A program made the position numbers and the translations under genes. Shown in pieces: positions 24,165 through 33,325 of a DNA stretch of 64,000 nt. The stretch lies in the NCBI RefSeq assembly GCF_019219825.1, contig NZ_JAHUXH010000025.1, forward strand, positions 47,693-111,692, read 5' to 3'. Origin of the DNA: Streptomyces sp. TRM70350. Lineage in GTDB: Bacteria; Actinomycetota; Actinomycetes; Streptomycetales; Streptomycetaceae. The notes under the pieces are model-generated. The model was not told the origin of the DNA. It searched no databases and worked only from the letters and a program-made list of their open reading frames with translations. The number at the start of each line of letters is the position of its first letter. The first letter of the stretch is position 1.

Positions 24165-24427
24165 TCATCCGTGAGAACGAGGGGCGGCTTGTCGCGCGGA
24201 ACGCAGCTCGATCACGGCCGCCGGCTCCAGCTCCCGGTCCGGCTTCTCGGCCCAGGAAGGGAGCACGACATCGTCGTACGGGCCGGCGATGGTGGTCGGC
24301 AGGCCGATGAAGACGTAGGGGAGGCCCTCGGCGGCCCGGCGGTCCATGACCGCCGCCATCTCCGCCCGGGCCTCCTCGCTCCGCGAGACGATCGCACGGG
24401 TCGCGGCGCGGATGACACGGCAGCCGC
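24165..24427 (-). pseudogene. unrecognised gene fragment at the edge of the aromatic-degradation locus
   Basis: A minus-strand frame with good codon character reads AATRAIVSRSEEARAEMAAV, then GLPYVFIGLPTTIAGPYDDV and VLPSWAEKPDRELEPAAVIE before its stop. No start codon with a ribosome site is visible, and the frame opens directly after the carboxymuconolactone decarboxylase remnant. It looks like the 3' end of a larger gene. I do not recognise the family. It may be another lost member of the hydroxyquinol locus. Confidence 0.35.
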
Positions 24428-24449
24428 TGGAGGGATGGCGGGGTGGTCG

Positions 24450-24855
24450 TCAGCGCGACGAGTGCTTCGGCCCGCCTTCCTCGCCCGCGAAGACGCGGAG
24501 CTGGAGGGCGAGGGTGGAGTAGTGGCCCACCAGGGTCGTCAGCTCGAACAGGCCACGCTCGCCGATCGCCGACACCGCCGTGCCGCACTCGTCGTCGCCC
24601 AGTGCACCCGAACGCAGCAGGGAGGCCGTGGTGCGCAGCGCGATCGTCTCGGCGGGGTCGGCGAGGTCCGGCAGAGTACCCGAGCGAAGGGAGCCGAGTT
24701 CCTCCTCGGTCAGACCGCAGGCGCGCCCCACGGCCTCGTGCGTCTCTCGCTCGAACGCGCCCCCCAGTGCGCGGCCACGAGGAGTACGGCCACCTCCCGG
24801 ACGCGGTCGCTCAGCGAGGACTGGTGGCGCACCGCCGCGCCCACGGCCTGCAGCG
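24450..24855 (-). pseudogene. carboxymuconolactone decarboxylase family protein, truncated and frameshifted
   Basis: The minus strand encodes the C-terminal part of an AhpD/CMD-fold protein. ALQAVGAAVRHQSSLSDRVR and VAVLLVAAHWG in one frame continue in another frame as GAFERETHEAVGRACGLTEE and GLFELTTLVGHYSTLALQLR. The frame change falls at a run of six C (24760-24765), so one base is lost or gained there. The N-terminus is missing at the junction with the ring-cleavage dioxygenase near 24855-24872. Such proteins often sit beside resorcinol and hydroxyquinol genes. As the sequence stands it is not functional. Confidence 0.75.
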
Positions 24856-24871
24856 CGGCCCCGACGTCCGC

Positions 24872-25454
24872 GATCCTCGGCCCGTTCCACGTGGCCGGGC
24901 CGCCCGCCGCGGAACACGGCAGCGACATCGCGGGAGACTGCACGGGCACGCCGATCTGGGCGGACATCCAGGTGACCGATCAGGAGGGCGAGCCGGTCTC
25001 CGGCGCCGTCGTGGACGTGTGGCAGTCCAACGAGGACGGCTTCTACGACGTCCAGCTCCCGGATCTGGACGGGCCGGTGCTGGGTGCCCGGTTCACCACC
25101 GGCGAGGACGGACGGTTCACGTTCTGGTCGATCCTTCCGTCCGAGTACCCGATCCCGGACGACGGTCCGGTCGGCAGGATGCTCTCCGCCGTGGGCCGCC
25201 ACCCCTACCGCGCACCGCACGTGCACTTCCTGATCAACGCTCCCGGGCATCAGCCGCTGACCACCCAGCTGTTCGTCCGCGGCGGGGCCCACCTCGACGG
25301 CGCCCCCGGGCAGCGCGACGCTGTCTTCGGTGTCAAGGACGACCTGATCACGGACTTCGTCCGGCGCACCGGCCCCACGCCCGACGGCCGGCCGGTCGAC
25401 GGCGAGTGGCGCCTGCTCGAGTTCACCTTCCGCATCGCGCCCCTCACGCACTGA
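24872..25454 (+). pseudogene. intradiol ring-cleavage dioxygenase (hydroxyquinol 1,2-dioxygenase-like), N-terminally truncated
   Basis: The reading frame enters at LGPFHVAG, a motif that normally lies near residue 100 of catechol or hydroxyquinol 1,2-dioxygenases, and continues through GTPIWADIQVTDQEGEPVSG, VVDVWQSNEDGFYDVQ, FWSILPSEYPIPDDGPVG and HPYRAPHVHFLI to a normal C-terminus. The iron ligands (Tyr in SEYPIP, Tyr in HPYRAPH, both His in APHVH) are all present. The N-terminal helical domain and the start codon are missing, lost at a junction with the divergent decarboxylase remnant. It is followed by the FAD monooxygenase 63 bases downstream. Confidence 0.8.
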
Positions 25455-25517
25455 GCACGCCCCGGGCACGGAACGCGCAATCCCCTGACGGGTTTTCACC
25501 GAGCTTTCGGAGACAGC

Positions 25518-27296
25518 ATGAGCACGCCCGAGCAGTACGACACCGACGTCCTCGTCATCGGCAGCGGACCCGCCGGCGGCACCGCGGCCCTGCTGCTGGC
25601 GACCTATGGCATACGCACCCACCTGGTCACCACATACGGATGGCTCGCGGACACGCCACGCGCCCACATCACCAACCAGCGGGCCATGGAGGTCTTCCGT
25701 GACCTCGGGATCGAGAAGGAGGCGCTGGAGAAGGGAACGCCGAGCCACCTGATGGGCGACACGGTGTTCGCCACCTCGCTCCTGGGCGAGGAGATCGGCC
25801 GCATCCGTACCTGGGGCACCGGCGACGAGAGCCTGACCGAGTACGTGTCCCAGAGCCCGTGCGGGATGATCGACCTCCCGCAGACCTACCTGGAGCCCAT
25901 CCTCCTGTCCAACGCCGCCAAGCGGGGCGCGGTGGTCAGACTGAACACCGAGCTGATCGACTTCGAGCAGGACGCGGACGGAGTGACCGCGCACCTGCGC
26001 GACCGGACCGGCGGAAACGAGCACACCGTCCGCGCCCGCTACATGATCGGCGCCGACGGCGGCCGCAGCATCGTCGCCGACAAGCTCGGCCTGCCCATGG
26101 AGGGGCAGATGGGCAAGGCCGGAAGCATGAACATCGTCTTCAGGGCCGACCTCACCCAGTACGTCGAGCACCGCCCCAGCGTCCTGTACTGGATCATGCG
26201 CCCGGGCGCCGACGTCGGCGGCATCGGCATGGGCCTGCTGCGCATGGTCCGGCCCTGGAACGAGTGGCTCGTCGTCTGGGGATACGACATCGACAACCCC
26301 CCGCCGAAGCTCACCGACGAGGCGGCGGCAGCGATCGTCCGCGACCTGGTCGGCGACGACGAGCTGGACGTGCGGATCGACAGCGCCTCCCTGTGGACGG
26401 TCAACCACGCCTACGCGACCCGGCTGCACGAGGGCCACGTCTTCTGCGCCGGAGACGCCGTCCACCGGCACCCGCCGTCCAACGGCCTCGGCTCCAACAC
26501 CTCGGTCCAGGACTCCTACAACCTGGCCTGGAAGCCGGCGGCCGTACTCGAGGGGCAGGCCGGGCCCCAACTCCTGGACACCTACTCCGACGAACGAGCC
26601 CCGGTCGCCCGGCAGAGCGTCGAACGCGCGAACCTCTCCCGGGACCAGTTCCTGCCCCTCTTCGAGGCCCTCGGCGTCGTGGACGGGGACGAGGAGGGCA
26701 TCGCCAAGGCGCTGCACGCGGCCCGGCAGCCGGACGCCCACGGGGCGAAGAAGCGGAGGGCCGTCCGCGAGGCGATCGAGCTGAAGCACTACGAGTTCAA
26801 CGCCCACGGGGTCGAACACAACCAGCGCTACGAGTCGGCGGCTGTCGTCCCCGACGGCACCGTCGAGACGATCTCCCACGACGACGAACTCTTCGGACGC
26901 CCGACCTCGCGCCCCGGTGCGAAGCTGCCGCACGCCTGGCTCGTCGACCGCAAGGGCCGGCGCGTCTCGACGCTCGACCTGGTCGGCAAGGGCGGCTTCT
27001 GCGTCGTCACCGGCCTGGCAGGCACTGCATGGGCCGACGCCGCCGACACCCTGGCCCAGGAATTCGGTCTCGGCCTGCGCGGGGTCGTCGTCGACCGCGA
27101 CGCGCACGACGCGTACGGCGCGTGGAGCCGCCGCGCGGAGATCGACGAGGAGGGCGTGCTGCTGGTCCGCCCCGATGGGTACGTGGCCTGGCGCAGGCCC
27201 GGCGGCGCCCCCGGCATCACCGAGGCGACCCGCCTGCTGCGGGAAGCGCCGGCGGCTGTGCTCTGCCGGCCCGCGCTGCTGCCCGCCGACGAGTGA
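25518..27296 (+). CDS. FAD-dependent aromatic monooxygenase (resorcinol/phenol hydroxylase-like)
   Basis: A 592-residue flavoprotein hydroxylase of the PheA/TfdB group. The FAD site VLVIGSGPAGGTAALLLATYG is at the N-terminus (near residues 11-30), the DG motif is in MIGADGGRSIVADKLG, and the GD motif is HVFCAGDAVHRHPPSNG. The C-terminal thioredoxin-like domain (from about 470) is of normal length. Enzymes of this size hydroxylate phenols or resorcinols with NAD(P)H and oxygen. The truncated hydroxyquinol-type dioxygenase directly upstream suggests the original path was resorcinol to hydroxyquinol to ring opening. The ATG start has GGAGACA upstream. It is the only intact gene of that locus here. 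Confidence 0.9.
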   Translation: MSTPEQYDTDVLVIGSGPAGGTAALLLATYGIRTHLVTTYGWLADTPRAHITNQRAMEVFRDLGIEKEALEKGTPSHLMGDTVFATSLLGEEIGRIRTWGTGDESLTEYVSQSPCGMIDLPQTYLEPILLSNAAKRGAVVRLNTELIDFEQDADGVTAHLRDRTGGNEHTVRARYMIGADGGRSIVADKLGLPMEGQMGKAGSMNIVFRADLTQYVEHRPSVLYWIMRPGADVGGIGMGLLRMVRPWNEWLVVWGYDIDNPPPKLTDEAAAAIVRDLVGDDELDVRIDSASLWTVNHAYATRLHEGHVFCAGDAVHRHPPSNGLGSNTSVQDSYNLAWKPAAVLEGQAGPQLLDTYSDERAPVARQSVERANLSRDQFLPLFEALGVVDGDEEGIAKALHAARQPDAHGAKKRRAVREAIELKHYEFNAHGVEHNQRYESAAVVPDGTVETISHDDELFGRPTSRPGAKLPHAWLVDRKGRRVSTLDLVGKGGFCVVTGLAGTAWADAADTLAQEFGLGLRGVVVDRDAHDAYGAWSRRAEIDEEGVLLVRPDGYVAWRRPGGAPGITEATRLLREAPAAVLCRPALLPADE

Positions 27297-27381
27297 GCCG
27301 GGAAAAAAGCTGCTGACCTGCAATGCGTGCCCTGCAGAAACGCTGGGGCAACGGTCTCCGGGGACCGCCTACCCTTGACGC

Positions 27382-28911
27382 ATGACCAGCAGCAGCGACC
27401 GGAGCCCGGCAGTGGACGTTCGATCATCCAAGACCTATGAAATTCGCACCTACGGGTGCCAGATGAACGTCCACGACTCCGAGCGATTGGCCGGGCTGCT
27501 GGAGGGCGCGGGGTACGTCCGCGCCCCCGAGGGCTCCGACGGCGAGGCGGACGTCGTCGTCTTCAACACCTGCGCGGTACGGGAGAACGCCGACAACCGG
27601 CTGTACGGCAACCTCGGCCACCTCGCCCCGAAGAAGGCCCGGCGGCCCGGCATGCAGATCGCGGTCGGCGGCTGCCTGGCGCAGAAGGACCGCGACACCA
27701 TCGTGAAGAGGGCGCCCTGGGTGGACGTCGTCTTCGGCACGCACAACATCGGCAAGCTGCCCGTCCTGCTGGAACGCGCGCGCGTGCAGGAGGAGGCGCA
27801 GGTCGAGATCGCCGAGTCGCTGGAGGCGTTCCCGTCGACGCTGCCGACGCGCCGCGAGAGCGCGTACGCGGCATGGGTGTCGATCTCCGTCGGCTGCAAC
27901 AACACCTGCACCTTCTGCATCGTCCCGGCGCTGCGCGGCAAGGAGAAGGACCGCCGCCCCGGCGACATCCTCGCCGAGGTCGAGGCCCTCGTCGCCGAGG
28001 GCGTCTCCGAGATCACCCTGCTCGGCCAGAACGTCAACGCCTACGGCAGCGACATCGGCGACCGCGAGGCCTTCAGCAAGCTGCTGCGGGCCTGCGGCAG
28101 GATCGACGGCCTGGAGCGGGTCCGCTTCACCTCGCCGCACCCGCGCGACTTCACCGACGACGTCATCGCCGCCATGGCCGAGACGCCGAACGTGATGCCG
28201 CAGCTGCACATGCCGCTGCAGTCCGGCTCGGACACGGTCCTGAAGGCGATGCGCCGCTCGTACCGCCAGGAGCGCTACCTGGGGATCATCGACAAGGTCC
28301 GCGCCGCCATCCCGCACGCGGCGATCACCACCGACATCATCGTGGGCTTCCCCGGCGAGACCGAGGAGGACTTCGAGCAGACCCTCCACGTGGTCCGCGA
28401 GGCCCGCTTCGCACAGGCGTTCACGTTCCAGTACTCCAAGCGGCCCGGCACCCCGGCCGCCGAGATGGACCACCAGATCCCCAAGGAAGTCGTCCAGGCA
28501 CGCTACGAGCGTCTCGTCGCCCTCCAGGAGGAGATCTCCTGGGACGAGAACAAGAAGCAGGTCGGCCGCACCCTGGAGCTGATGGTCGCCGAGGGCGAGG
28601 GCCGCAAGGACGGCACCACCCACCGCCTCTCCGGCCGCGCCCCCGACAACCGCCTGGTCCACTTCACCAGGCCGGAGCAGGAGGTACGCCCCGGTGACGT
28701 GGTCACGGTCGAGGTGACGTACGCCGCCCCGCACCACCTCCTCGCCGAGGGCCCCGTCCTCGACGTGCGCCGCACGCGCGCGGGCGACGCCTGGGAGAAG
28801 CGCAACGCCGCCGAGGCGGCCAAGCCGGCGGGCGTGCTGCTCGGCCTGCCGAAGGTGGGCGTCCCGGAGCCGCTGCCGGTGGCTTCGGGCAGCGGTTGCG
28901 GCTGCGACTGA
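27382..28911 (+). CDS. miaB: tRNA-2-methylthio-N6-dimethylallyladenosine synthase MiaB
   Basis: A 509-residue radical-SAM methylthiotransferase acting on tRNA position 37. The N-terminal UPF0004 domain has its three cluster cysteines in YGCQMNVHDSERL, NTCAVRENA and GGCLAQKD. The radical-SAM CxxxCxxC is in CNNTCTFCIVPALRGKEKDR near residue 172-180. A TRAM domain occupies the C-terminus and the protein ends with SGSGCGCD. It works after MiaA, encoded 1.7 kb downstream on the same strand, which adds the dimethylallyl group. Length and motifs are normal. Confidence 0.97.
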   Translation: MTSSSDRSPAVDVRSSKTYEIRTYGCQMNVHDSERLAGLLEGAGYVRAPEGSDGEADVVVFNTCAVRENADNRLYGNLGHLAPKKARRPGMQIAVGGCLAQKDRDTIVKRAPWVDVVFGTHNIGKLPVLLERARVQEEAQVEIAESLEAFPSTLPTRRESAYAAWVSISVGCNNTCTFCIVPALRGKEKDRRPGDILAEVEALVAEGVSEITLLGQNVNAYGSDIGDREAFSKLLRACGRIDGLERVRFTSPHPRDFTDDVIAAMAETPNVMPQLHMPLQSGSDTVLKAMRRSYRQERYLGIIDKVRAAIPHAAITTDIIVGFPGETEEDFEQTLHVVREARFAQAFTFQYSKRPGTPAAEMDHQIPKEVVQARYERLVALQEEISWDENKKQVGRTLELMVAEGEGRKDGTTHRLSGRAPDNRLVHFTRPEQEVRPGDVVTVEVTYAAPHHLLAEGPVLDVRRTRAGDAWEKRNAAEAAKPAGVLLGLPKVGVPEPLPVASGSGCGCD

Positions 28912-28956
28912 GCTCGGCTCGCTGATCGAAAGGGCCGCGGGGTTACGCTCCCGATC

Positions 28957-29676
28957 ATGCTTGTCGCCGCCGCAGTCTGCCCTTGTCCGCCGCTTCTCGT
29001 GCCCGCGGTCGCCGCGGGTGCCGCACCCGAGATGGACGCCGCCCGTGCCGCGTGCACGGACGCGCTGGGTGTGCTCGCCGCCGCCCGGCCCGACCGGCTG
29101 GTCGTCGTCGGGCCCACACGGCAGGGCGAGGTCGAGACCTACCCGGAGGGCACCCACGGCTCGTTCCGCGGCTTCGGCGTCGAGGTCGACGTGCGACTGG
29201 GCCGCGAAACGGCGGCCGAACGGGACGTGCGGCGGGCGCTGCCGCCGTCGCTCGCCGTCGCCGCGTGGCTGCTGGACCGCACCGGCTGGTCGGATCCCCC
29301 GATCGAGGGACTCGCCGTAGGGGAACCTCTCCCGCCCGAGCGGTGTATTCAGATCGGTAGGGACATCACCGCCGGGCCCCAGCGGGTGGCGCTGCTGGTG
29401 ATGGGCGACGCCAGCGCGTGCCGCACGCTGAAGGCGCCGGGCTATCTCGACGAGCGGGCGGAGCCGTTCGACGCGGCGGTCGGGCGTGCGCTGGGGGCGG
29501 CGGACCTCACGGCCCTGGAGGCGCTCGATGTGGAACTGGCGCGCCAACTGATGGTGTCGGGGCGCGCGCCCTGGCAGGTGCTCGCGGGTGCGGCCGCGGG
29601 CGCCGGACTCGGCGGTGCGCTGCTGTACGAGGACGCGCCGTACGGGGTGGGGTACGTGGTGGCGGCCTGGTCGTAG
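28957..29676 (+). CDS. class III extradiol-dioxygenase-like protein of unknown function
   Basis: A 239-residue protein with a start at LVAAAVCPCPPLLVPAVAAG and segments RLVVVGPTRQGEVETYPEGT, VALLVMGDASACRTLKAPGY and a glycine-rich end. The overall pattern fits the LigB-like fold, but the usual His/His/Glu metal set is not obvious, so catalysis is doubtful. It lies between miaB and miaA in the conserved block. No pathway can be named. Confidence 0.8.
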   Translation: MLVAAAVCPCPPLLVPAVAAGAAPEMDAARAACTDALGVLAAARPDRLVVVGPTRQGEVETYPEGTHGSFRGFGVEVDVRLGRETAAERDVRRALPPSLAVAAWLLDRTGWSDPPIEGLAVGEPLPPERCIQIGRDITAGPQRVALLVMGDASACRTLKAPGYLDERAEPFDAAVGRALGAADLTALEALDVELARQLMVSGRAPWQVLAGAAAGAGLGGALLYEDAPYGVGYVVAAWS

Positions 29677-29867
29677 GGGCGGGGACGGGTGGGGGAGGGG
29701 GGGAGGCGAGGGGAGGGGAGGCCCCCCGAAACCCGGAAGCGGCGGACGGCCGGGAGCGCTGTGCTCCACGGCCGCCCGTTCGTGCCGTACGCCGCCCTGG
29801 TCTGCGCTTGCCGTCGGCTCCGTGTCAGCTCGCCGTCAGCTCTGCCGTCAGTGCTGCTGTCGGCTGT

Positions 29868-30137
29868 TCAGGAGGCGGGCGGCGGGCCGCTCGGCGGCGT
29901 GGTGGCGCCGCCTCCCGTGTCCCTTTCGTCCTGGTGCGCGAGCCGGTCCACGGCGCCCTTCGCCTTGTCGGTGCCCGAATGGATCTTGTTGCTGTACTTG
30001 CCCTTGGTCCGCTCGTCCACCACCTTCGCGGCCTTGTCGATGCCGTGCTGGATCTTGTCCTCGTGCCGCTGCGCGAGGTGGGACACCTTGCCCTTGGCAG
30101 GGGCGAGCTTGGCCTTCAGATTGTTGAAAAGACCCAT
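29868..30137 (-). CDS. small Rv0909-type antitoxin-like protein
   Basis: An 89-residue, Lys-rich, hydrophilic protein beginning MGLFNNLKAKLAPAKGKVSH and containing HEDKIQHGIDKAAKVVDERT and KYSNKIHSGTDKAKGAVDRL, the repeated amphipathic pattern of the Rv0909/MT0933 antitoxin family. It ends in a Pro/Gly tail. No toxin gene is adjacent, and this gene is part of the conserved miaB-miaA interval, so a true toxin-antitoxin role is uncertain. The ATG has GGGAAAGGTGAACC upstream. Confidence 0.8.
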   Translation of the reverse strand: MGLFNNLKAKLAPAKGKVSHLAQRHEDKIQHGIDKAAKVVDERTKGKYSNKIHSGTDKAKGAVDRLAHQDERDTGGGATTPPSGPPPAS

Positions 30138-30162
30138 GGTTCACCTTTCCCTCGCGGGACTG

Positions 30163-30435
30163 CTACGTCCGGGCGCTTTCGTCGGCCTCACTGTCGGCGG
30201 CCTTGCCGGGGGACTGCTGCTGGGGAATCTCGACGGCCTCCGGGGCGTCGCCCTCCTCGCCCTCCTTCACCGCGGCCGGCTCCGTCCCGGCCCCGGCGTC
30301 GGTCTCGCCGGATCCCTTCGCTTCCGCAGCCCCGTCCGCCTCGGAAGCGGCCGACGGCTTGTCGGCCTGGGCCTCAGCGGTCGACGCCTCCTCCTTGGTC
30401 TTCGACCTGCGGAGAAGTCGTGCAAAAACGCCCAT
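30163..30435 (-). CDS. small acidic Ala/Glu-rich protein of unknown function
   Basis: A 90-residue protein starting MGVFARLLRRSKTKEEASTA and then almost entirely Ala, Glu, Asp, Gly and Lys, so probably disordered. The ATG at 30435 has GGAG 6 bases upstream (GGAGTTGATATG), which decides it over longer frames. It lies 25 bases upstream of the antitoxin-like gene on the same strand, so they are probably cotranscribed. I do not recognise a function. Confidence 0.65.
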   Translation of the reverse strand: MGVFARLLRRSKTKEEASTAEAQADKPSAASEADGAAEAKGSGETDAGAGTEPAAVKEGEEGDAPEAVEIPQQQSPGKAADSEADESART

Positions 30436-30653
30436 ATCAACTCCATACGTTACTCGTGCGGGCGAAATCCCGCGTCGCTGTGGGGTCCCCTTTCCGGGCG
30501 AAGCCGAGGAGCTCGGAGAGCGTCCGATTGCCTCGCCCGGGTCGCCGCTTCGGAGAACCGGCGGCGTGAACCACGCAACGGGCAACGACTCCGGGTCGCC
30601 ACCGTCACGTAACTCGTTCGAGGGCGGGGTGGGAGGTTTGCGAGACTGGTCCG

Positions 30654-31592
30654 GTGAGCAGCGCACTTCCCGCCCCCCGAGTCATCGCCGTCGTCGGACC
30701 GACCGCGGCCGGAAAGTCCGATCTGGGTGTTCACCTGGCTCAGCAGCTCGGTGGGGAGGTCGTCAACGCCGACTCCATGCAGCTCTACCGGGGGATGGAC
30801 ATAGGCACCGCCAAGCTGACGCCTGAGGAGCGCGCCGGTGTCCCGCACCATCTGCTGGACATCTGGGACGTGACGGTCACGGCCTCCGTAGCCGAGTACC
30901 AGAGGCTCGCCCGGGAGCGGATCGACGCCCTGCTCGCCGAGGGGCGCTGGCCGATCCTGGTCGGCGGCTCCGGACTGTACGTCCGTGGGGCCGTCGACAA
31001 CCTGGAGTTCCCCGGCACCGACCCCGAGGTCAGGGCCCGGCTGGAGGAGGAGCTGACACTGCGCGGCCCCGGCGCGCTGCACGCCCGCCTCGCCGCCGCC
31101 GACCCCGAGGCCGCGCGGGCGATCCTGCCCAGCAACGGCCGCCGTATCGTCCGGGCACTGGAGGTGATCGAGATCACCGGCATGCCCTTCACCGCCAACC
31201 TCCCGGGCCACGACTCGGTCTACGACACCGTGCAGATCGGCGTCGACGTGGCGCGTCCCGAGCTCGACGAGCGCATCGCGCGCCGGGTGGACCGGATGTG
31301 GGAGGCCGGGCTGGTCGAGGAAGTGCGCGCACTGGAGGCGCAGGGGTTGCGTGAGGGGCGTACGGCATCGCGCGCGCTCGGCTACCAGCAGGTGCTCGCG
31401 GCGCTCGCCGGTGAGTGCACGATGGAGGAGGCCCGGGCCGAGACCGTCCGGGCCACCAAACGCTTCGCGCGCCGTCAGGATTCATGGTTCAGGCGCGATC
31501 CGCGGGTGCATTGGCTCAGTGGGGCCGCGGCGGACCTCACGGAACTTCCGCGGCATGCCCTGGCGTTGGTGGAACGACCGGTTACAGCCTGA
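30654..31592 (+). CDS. miaA: tRNA dimethylallyltransferase MiaA
   Basis: A 312-residue enzyme transferring dimethylallyl to A37 of tRNAs reading UNN codons. The P-loop GPTAAGKSDLGVHLA is near residue 15, followed by NADSMQLYRGMDIGTAKLT, which binds prenyl diphosphate and tRNA. ARRVDRMWEAGLVEEVRALE and SRALGYQQVL are further family blocks. The start is GTG. In Streptomyces miaA affects decoding of UUA codons by the bldA tRNA, which is relevant here because the RiPP regulators have TTA codons. Confidence 0.97.
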   Translation: MSSALPAPRVIAVVGPTAAGKSDLGVHLAQQLGGEVVNADSMQLYRGMDIGTAKLTPEERAGVPHHLLDIWDVTVTASVAEYQRLARERIDALLAEGRWPILVGGSGLYVRGAVDNLEFPGTDPEVRARLEEELTLRGPGALHARLAAADPEAARAILPSNGRRIVRALEVIEITGMPFTANLPGHDSVYDTVQIGVDVARPELDERIARRVDRMWEAGLVEEVRALEAQGLREGRTASRALGYQQVLAALAGECTMEEARAETVRATKRFARRQDSWFRRDPRVHWLSGAAADLTELPRHALALVERPVTA

Positions 31593-31700
31593 TCACGTCA
31601 TGGCATCGGGACGCTCCGGCCGTCATCCGGGCCTGCGGTGCCGTGCCATCATCGAGCTTCGATCGACCAAGTGGAGTCCTAGTTGGGAGGGCGCGTGGCG

Positions 31701-32303
31701 ATGGAGGCCGGCCCTCGCGACACCGCACAAGGCGCTGAGCACGCCACCACCGGGAGTGGTGAAAGGGAGCGGGACGACGAAGGTCGTCCGAGCGTCGGCG
31801 GGGAGGGCCGTCTGAGTCCGGACGGGGACGGTCGTCTCAGCCCTGGCCCGGACAGCCGTCCGAGTTCCGACGAGGACGCTCGTCTCAGCCCTGACGGGCC
31901 CGACGAGGCGCCGGACGGTGTGACCGACGACGGTCCCGAGCCGGACGAGATGTTCGTGAGCGGCCCCGAGGTCGAGGTCGAACTGCGCCCGCAGCGCAGG
32001 CTGCGGCTGTGGCAGCTCGCGCCGATCGTGGGCCTGGCCGCGGTGGGCTCCCTGATGTTCGCGTTCCCGCTGGCCTTCGACTTCGGCGACAGTGGGGCCG
32101 TGATCGCCATGCTGGGGCTGCTGATCTGCTCCTGCGCGGCGGGCTGGGGCATGATGGCCGCCCGCAAGGTCGGCTACACCTGGCCGGGGCTGCCGCAGCG
32201 GGGGTCGGGGCGACGGCCGGACTGGCGGGTGGTGCTCGCGTACGTGGTCGTGGTCGCCGCGGTGGTGGTGCTGGCGGTGTGGCGGGTGGCTCGGCTGCGC
32301 TGA
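31701..32303 (+). CDS. membrane protein of unknown function with long acidic N-terminus
   Basis: About 200 residues. The first 90 are acidic and repetitive (units such as GRLSPDGDGRLSPGPDSRP). Then come three hydrophobic helices: LWQLAPIVGLAAVGSLMFAF, VIAMLGLLICSCAAGWGMMA and VVLAYVVVVAAVVVLAVW. The start is uncertain: ATG at 31701, GTG at 31695 and TTG at 31683 are in frame. It lies between miaA and dapF in the conserved order. I cannot assign a function. Confidence 0.8.
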   Translation: MEAGPRDTAQGAEHATTGSGERERDDEGRPSVGGEGRLSPDGDGRLSPGPDSRPSSDEDARLSPDGPDEAPDGVTDDGPEPDEMFVSGPEVEVELRPQRRLRLWQLAPIVGLAAVGSLMFAFPLAFDFGDSGAVIAMLGLLICSCAAGWGMMAARKVGYTWPGLPQRGSGRRPDWRVVLAYVVVVAAVVVLAVWRVARLR

Positions 32304-32455
32304 CGCCGGGGTCGCCGTGGGGCAAGTGCCTGGTGAGGGCCGGTCCGGTTTGCGGGGCACGTGCCCGCTGACGCCTGGGTTCGCTGTGCGGGGGTGCGGG
32401 CGTCCGCCGACGCCCGGCGCGATGACGTGTCGTAGCCACCCCGTACGATCGAGGA

Positions 32456-33325
32456 ATGAGCACGCGGATCGCCTTCCTCAAGGGTCACGGCACCGAGAAC
32501 GACTTCGTGATCGTCCCGGACCCCGAGAACGCCATCGACCTGACCCCGGCCGCCGTCGCCGCCCTGTGCGACCGCCGCGCAGGGATCGGCGGTGACGGCC
32601 TGCTGCACGTCGTGCGGTCCGCCGCGCACCCCGAGGCCAAGGAGATGGCGGCGGAGGCGGAGTGGTTCATGGACTACCGCAACGGCGACGGATCGATCGC
32701 CGAGATGTGCGGCAACGGCGTGCGGGTCTTCGCCCGCTACCTCCAGCGCGCCGGTCATGTGGCCGAAGGGGACATCGCCGTCGCCACGCGCGGGGGCGTG
32801 AAGACCGTGCACCTCGCCAAGGACGGTGACGTCACCGTCGGCATGGGCAGGGCGCGGCTCCCCGAGGGAGACGTCACGGTGAGCGTCGGCGAGCGCAGCT
32901 GGCCCGCGCGGAACGTGAACATGGGCAACCCGCACGCCGTGGCGTTCGTGGACGACCTCGCGGACGCCGGTGACCTGCTCTCCCCGCCGCCGTTCAGCCC
33001 GGCCGCGGCCTACCCGGACGGCGTGAACGTCGAGTTCGTGGTCGACCGCGGTCCCCGGCATGTGGCGATGCGCGTGCACGAGCGCGGCTCCGGCGAGACC
33101 CGCTCCTGCGGCACGGGCGCGTGCGCCGTCGCCGTGGCCACGGCCCGCCGCGACGGCGCCGACCCGGCGGTCACCGGCACTCCGGCGACGTACACCGTGG
33201 ACGTCCCGGGAGGACGCCTGGTGATCACCGAACGCCCCGACGGCGAGATCGAGATGACCGGCCCGGCGGTGATCGTCGCCGAGGGCGAGATCGACGCGGA
33301 GTGGCTTGCGGGTGTGGTCGGCTGA
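32456..33325 (+). CDS. dapF: diaminopimelate epimerase DapF
   Basis: A 289-residue enzyme converting LL- to meso-diaminopimelate for lysine and peptidoglycan. Both active-site cysteines are seen: NGDGSIAEMCGNGVRVFARY near residue 83 and GSGETRSCGTGACAVAVA near residue 221. The start motif KGHGTENDFVIVPDP is typical. The last codons (GVVG and stop) form the first copy of an imperfect repeat array that continues downstream for about 230 bases. Confidence 0.97.
   Translation: MSTRIAFLKGHGTENDFVIVPDPENAIDLTPAAVAALCDRRAGIGGDGLLHVVRSAAHPEAKEMAAEAEWFMDYRNGDGSIAEMCGNGVRVFARYLQRAGHVAEGDIAVATRGGVKTVHLAKDGDVTVGMGRARLPEGDVTVSVGERSWPARNVNMGNPHAVAFVDDLADAGDLLSPPPFSPAAAYPDGVNVEFVVDRGPRHVAMRVHERGSGETRSCGTGACAVAVATARRDGADPAVTGTPATYTVDVPGGRLVITERPDGEIEMTGPAVIVAEGEIDAEWLAGVVG

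Noticed and set aside
24710..24967. An independent minus-strand gene starting MSAQIGVPVQSP
   Set aside because: Its first part is the reverse strand of the dioxygenase remnant; only the part below about 24855 belongs to the decarboxylase family.
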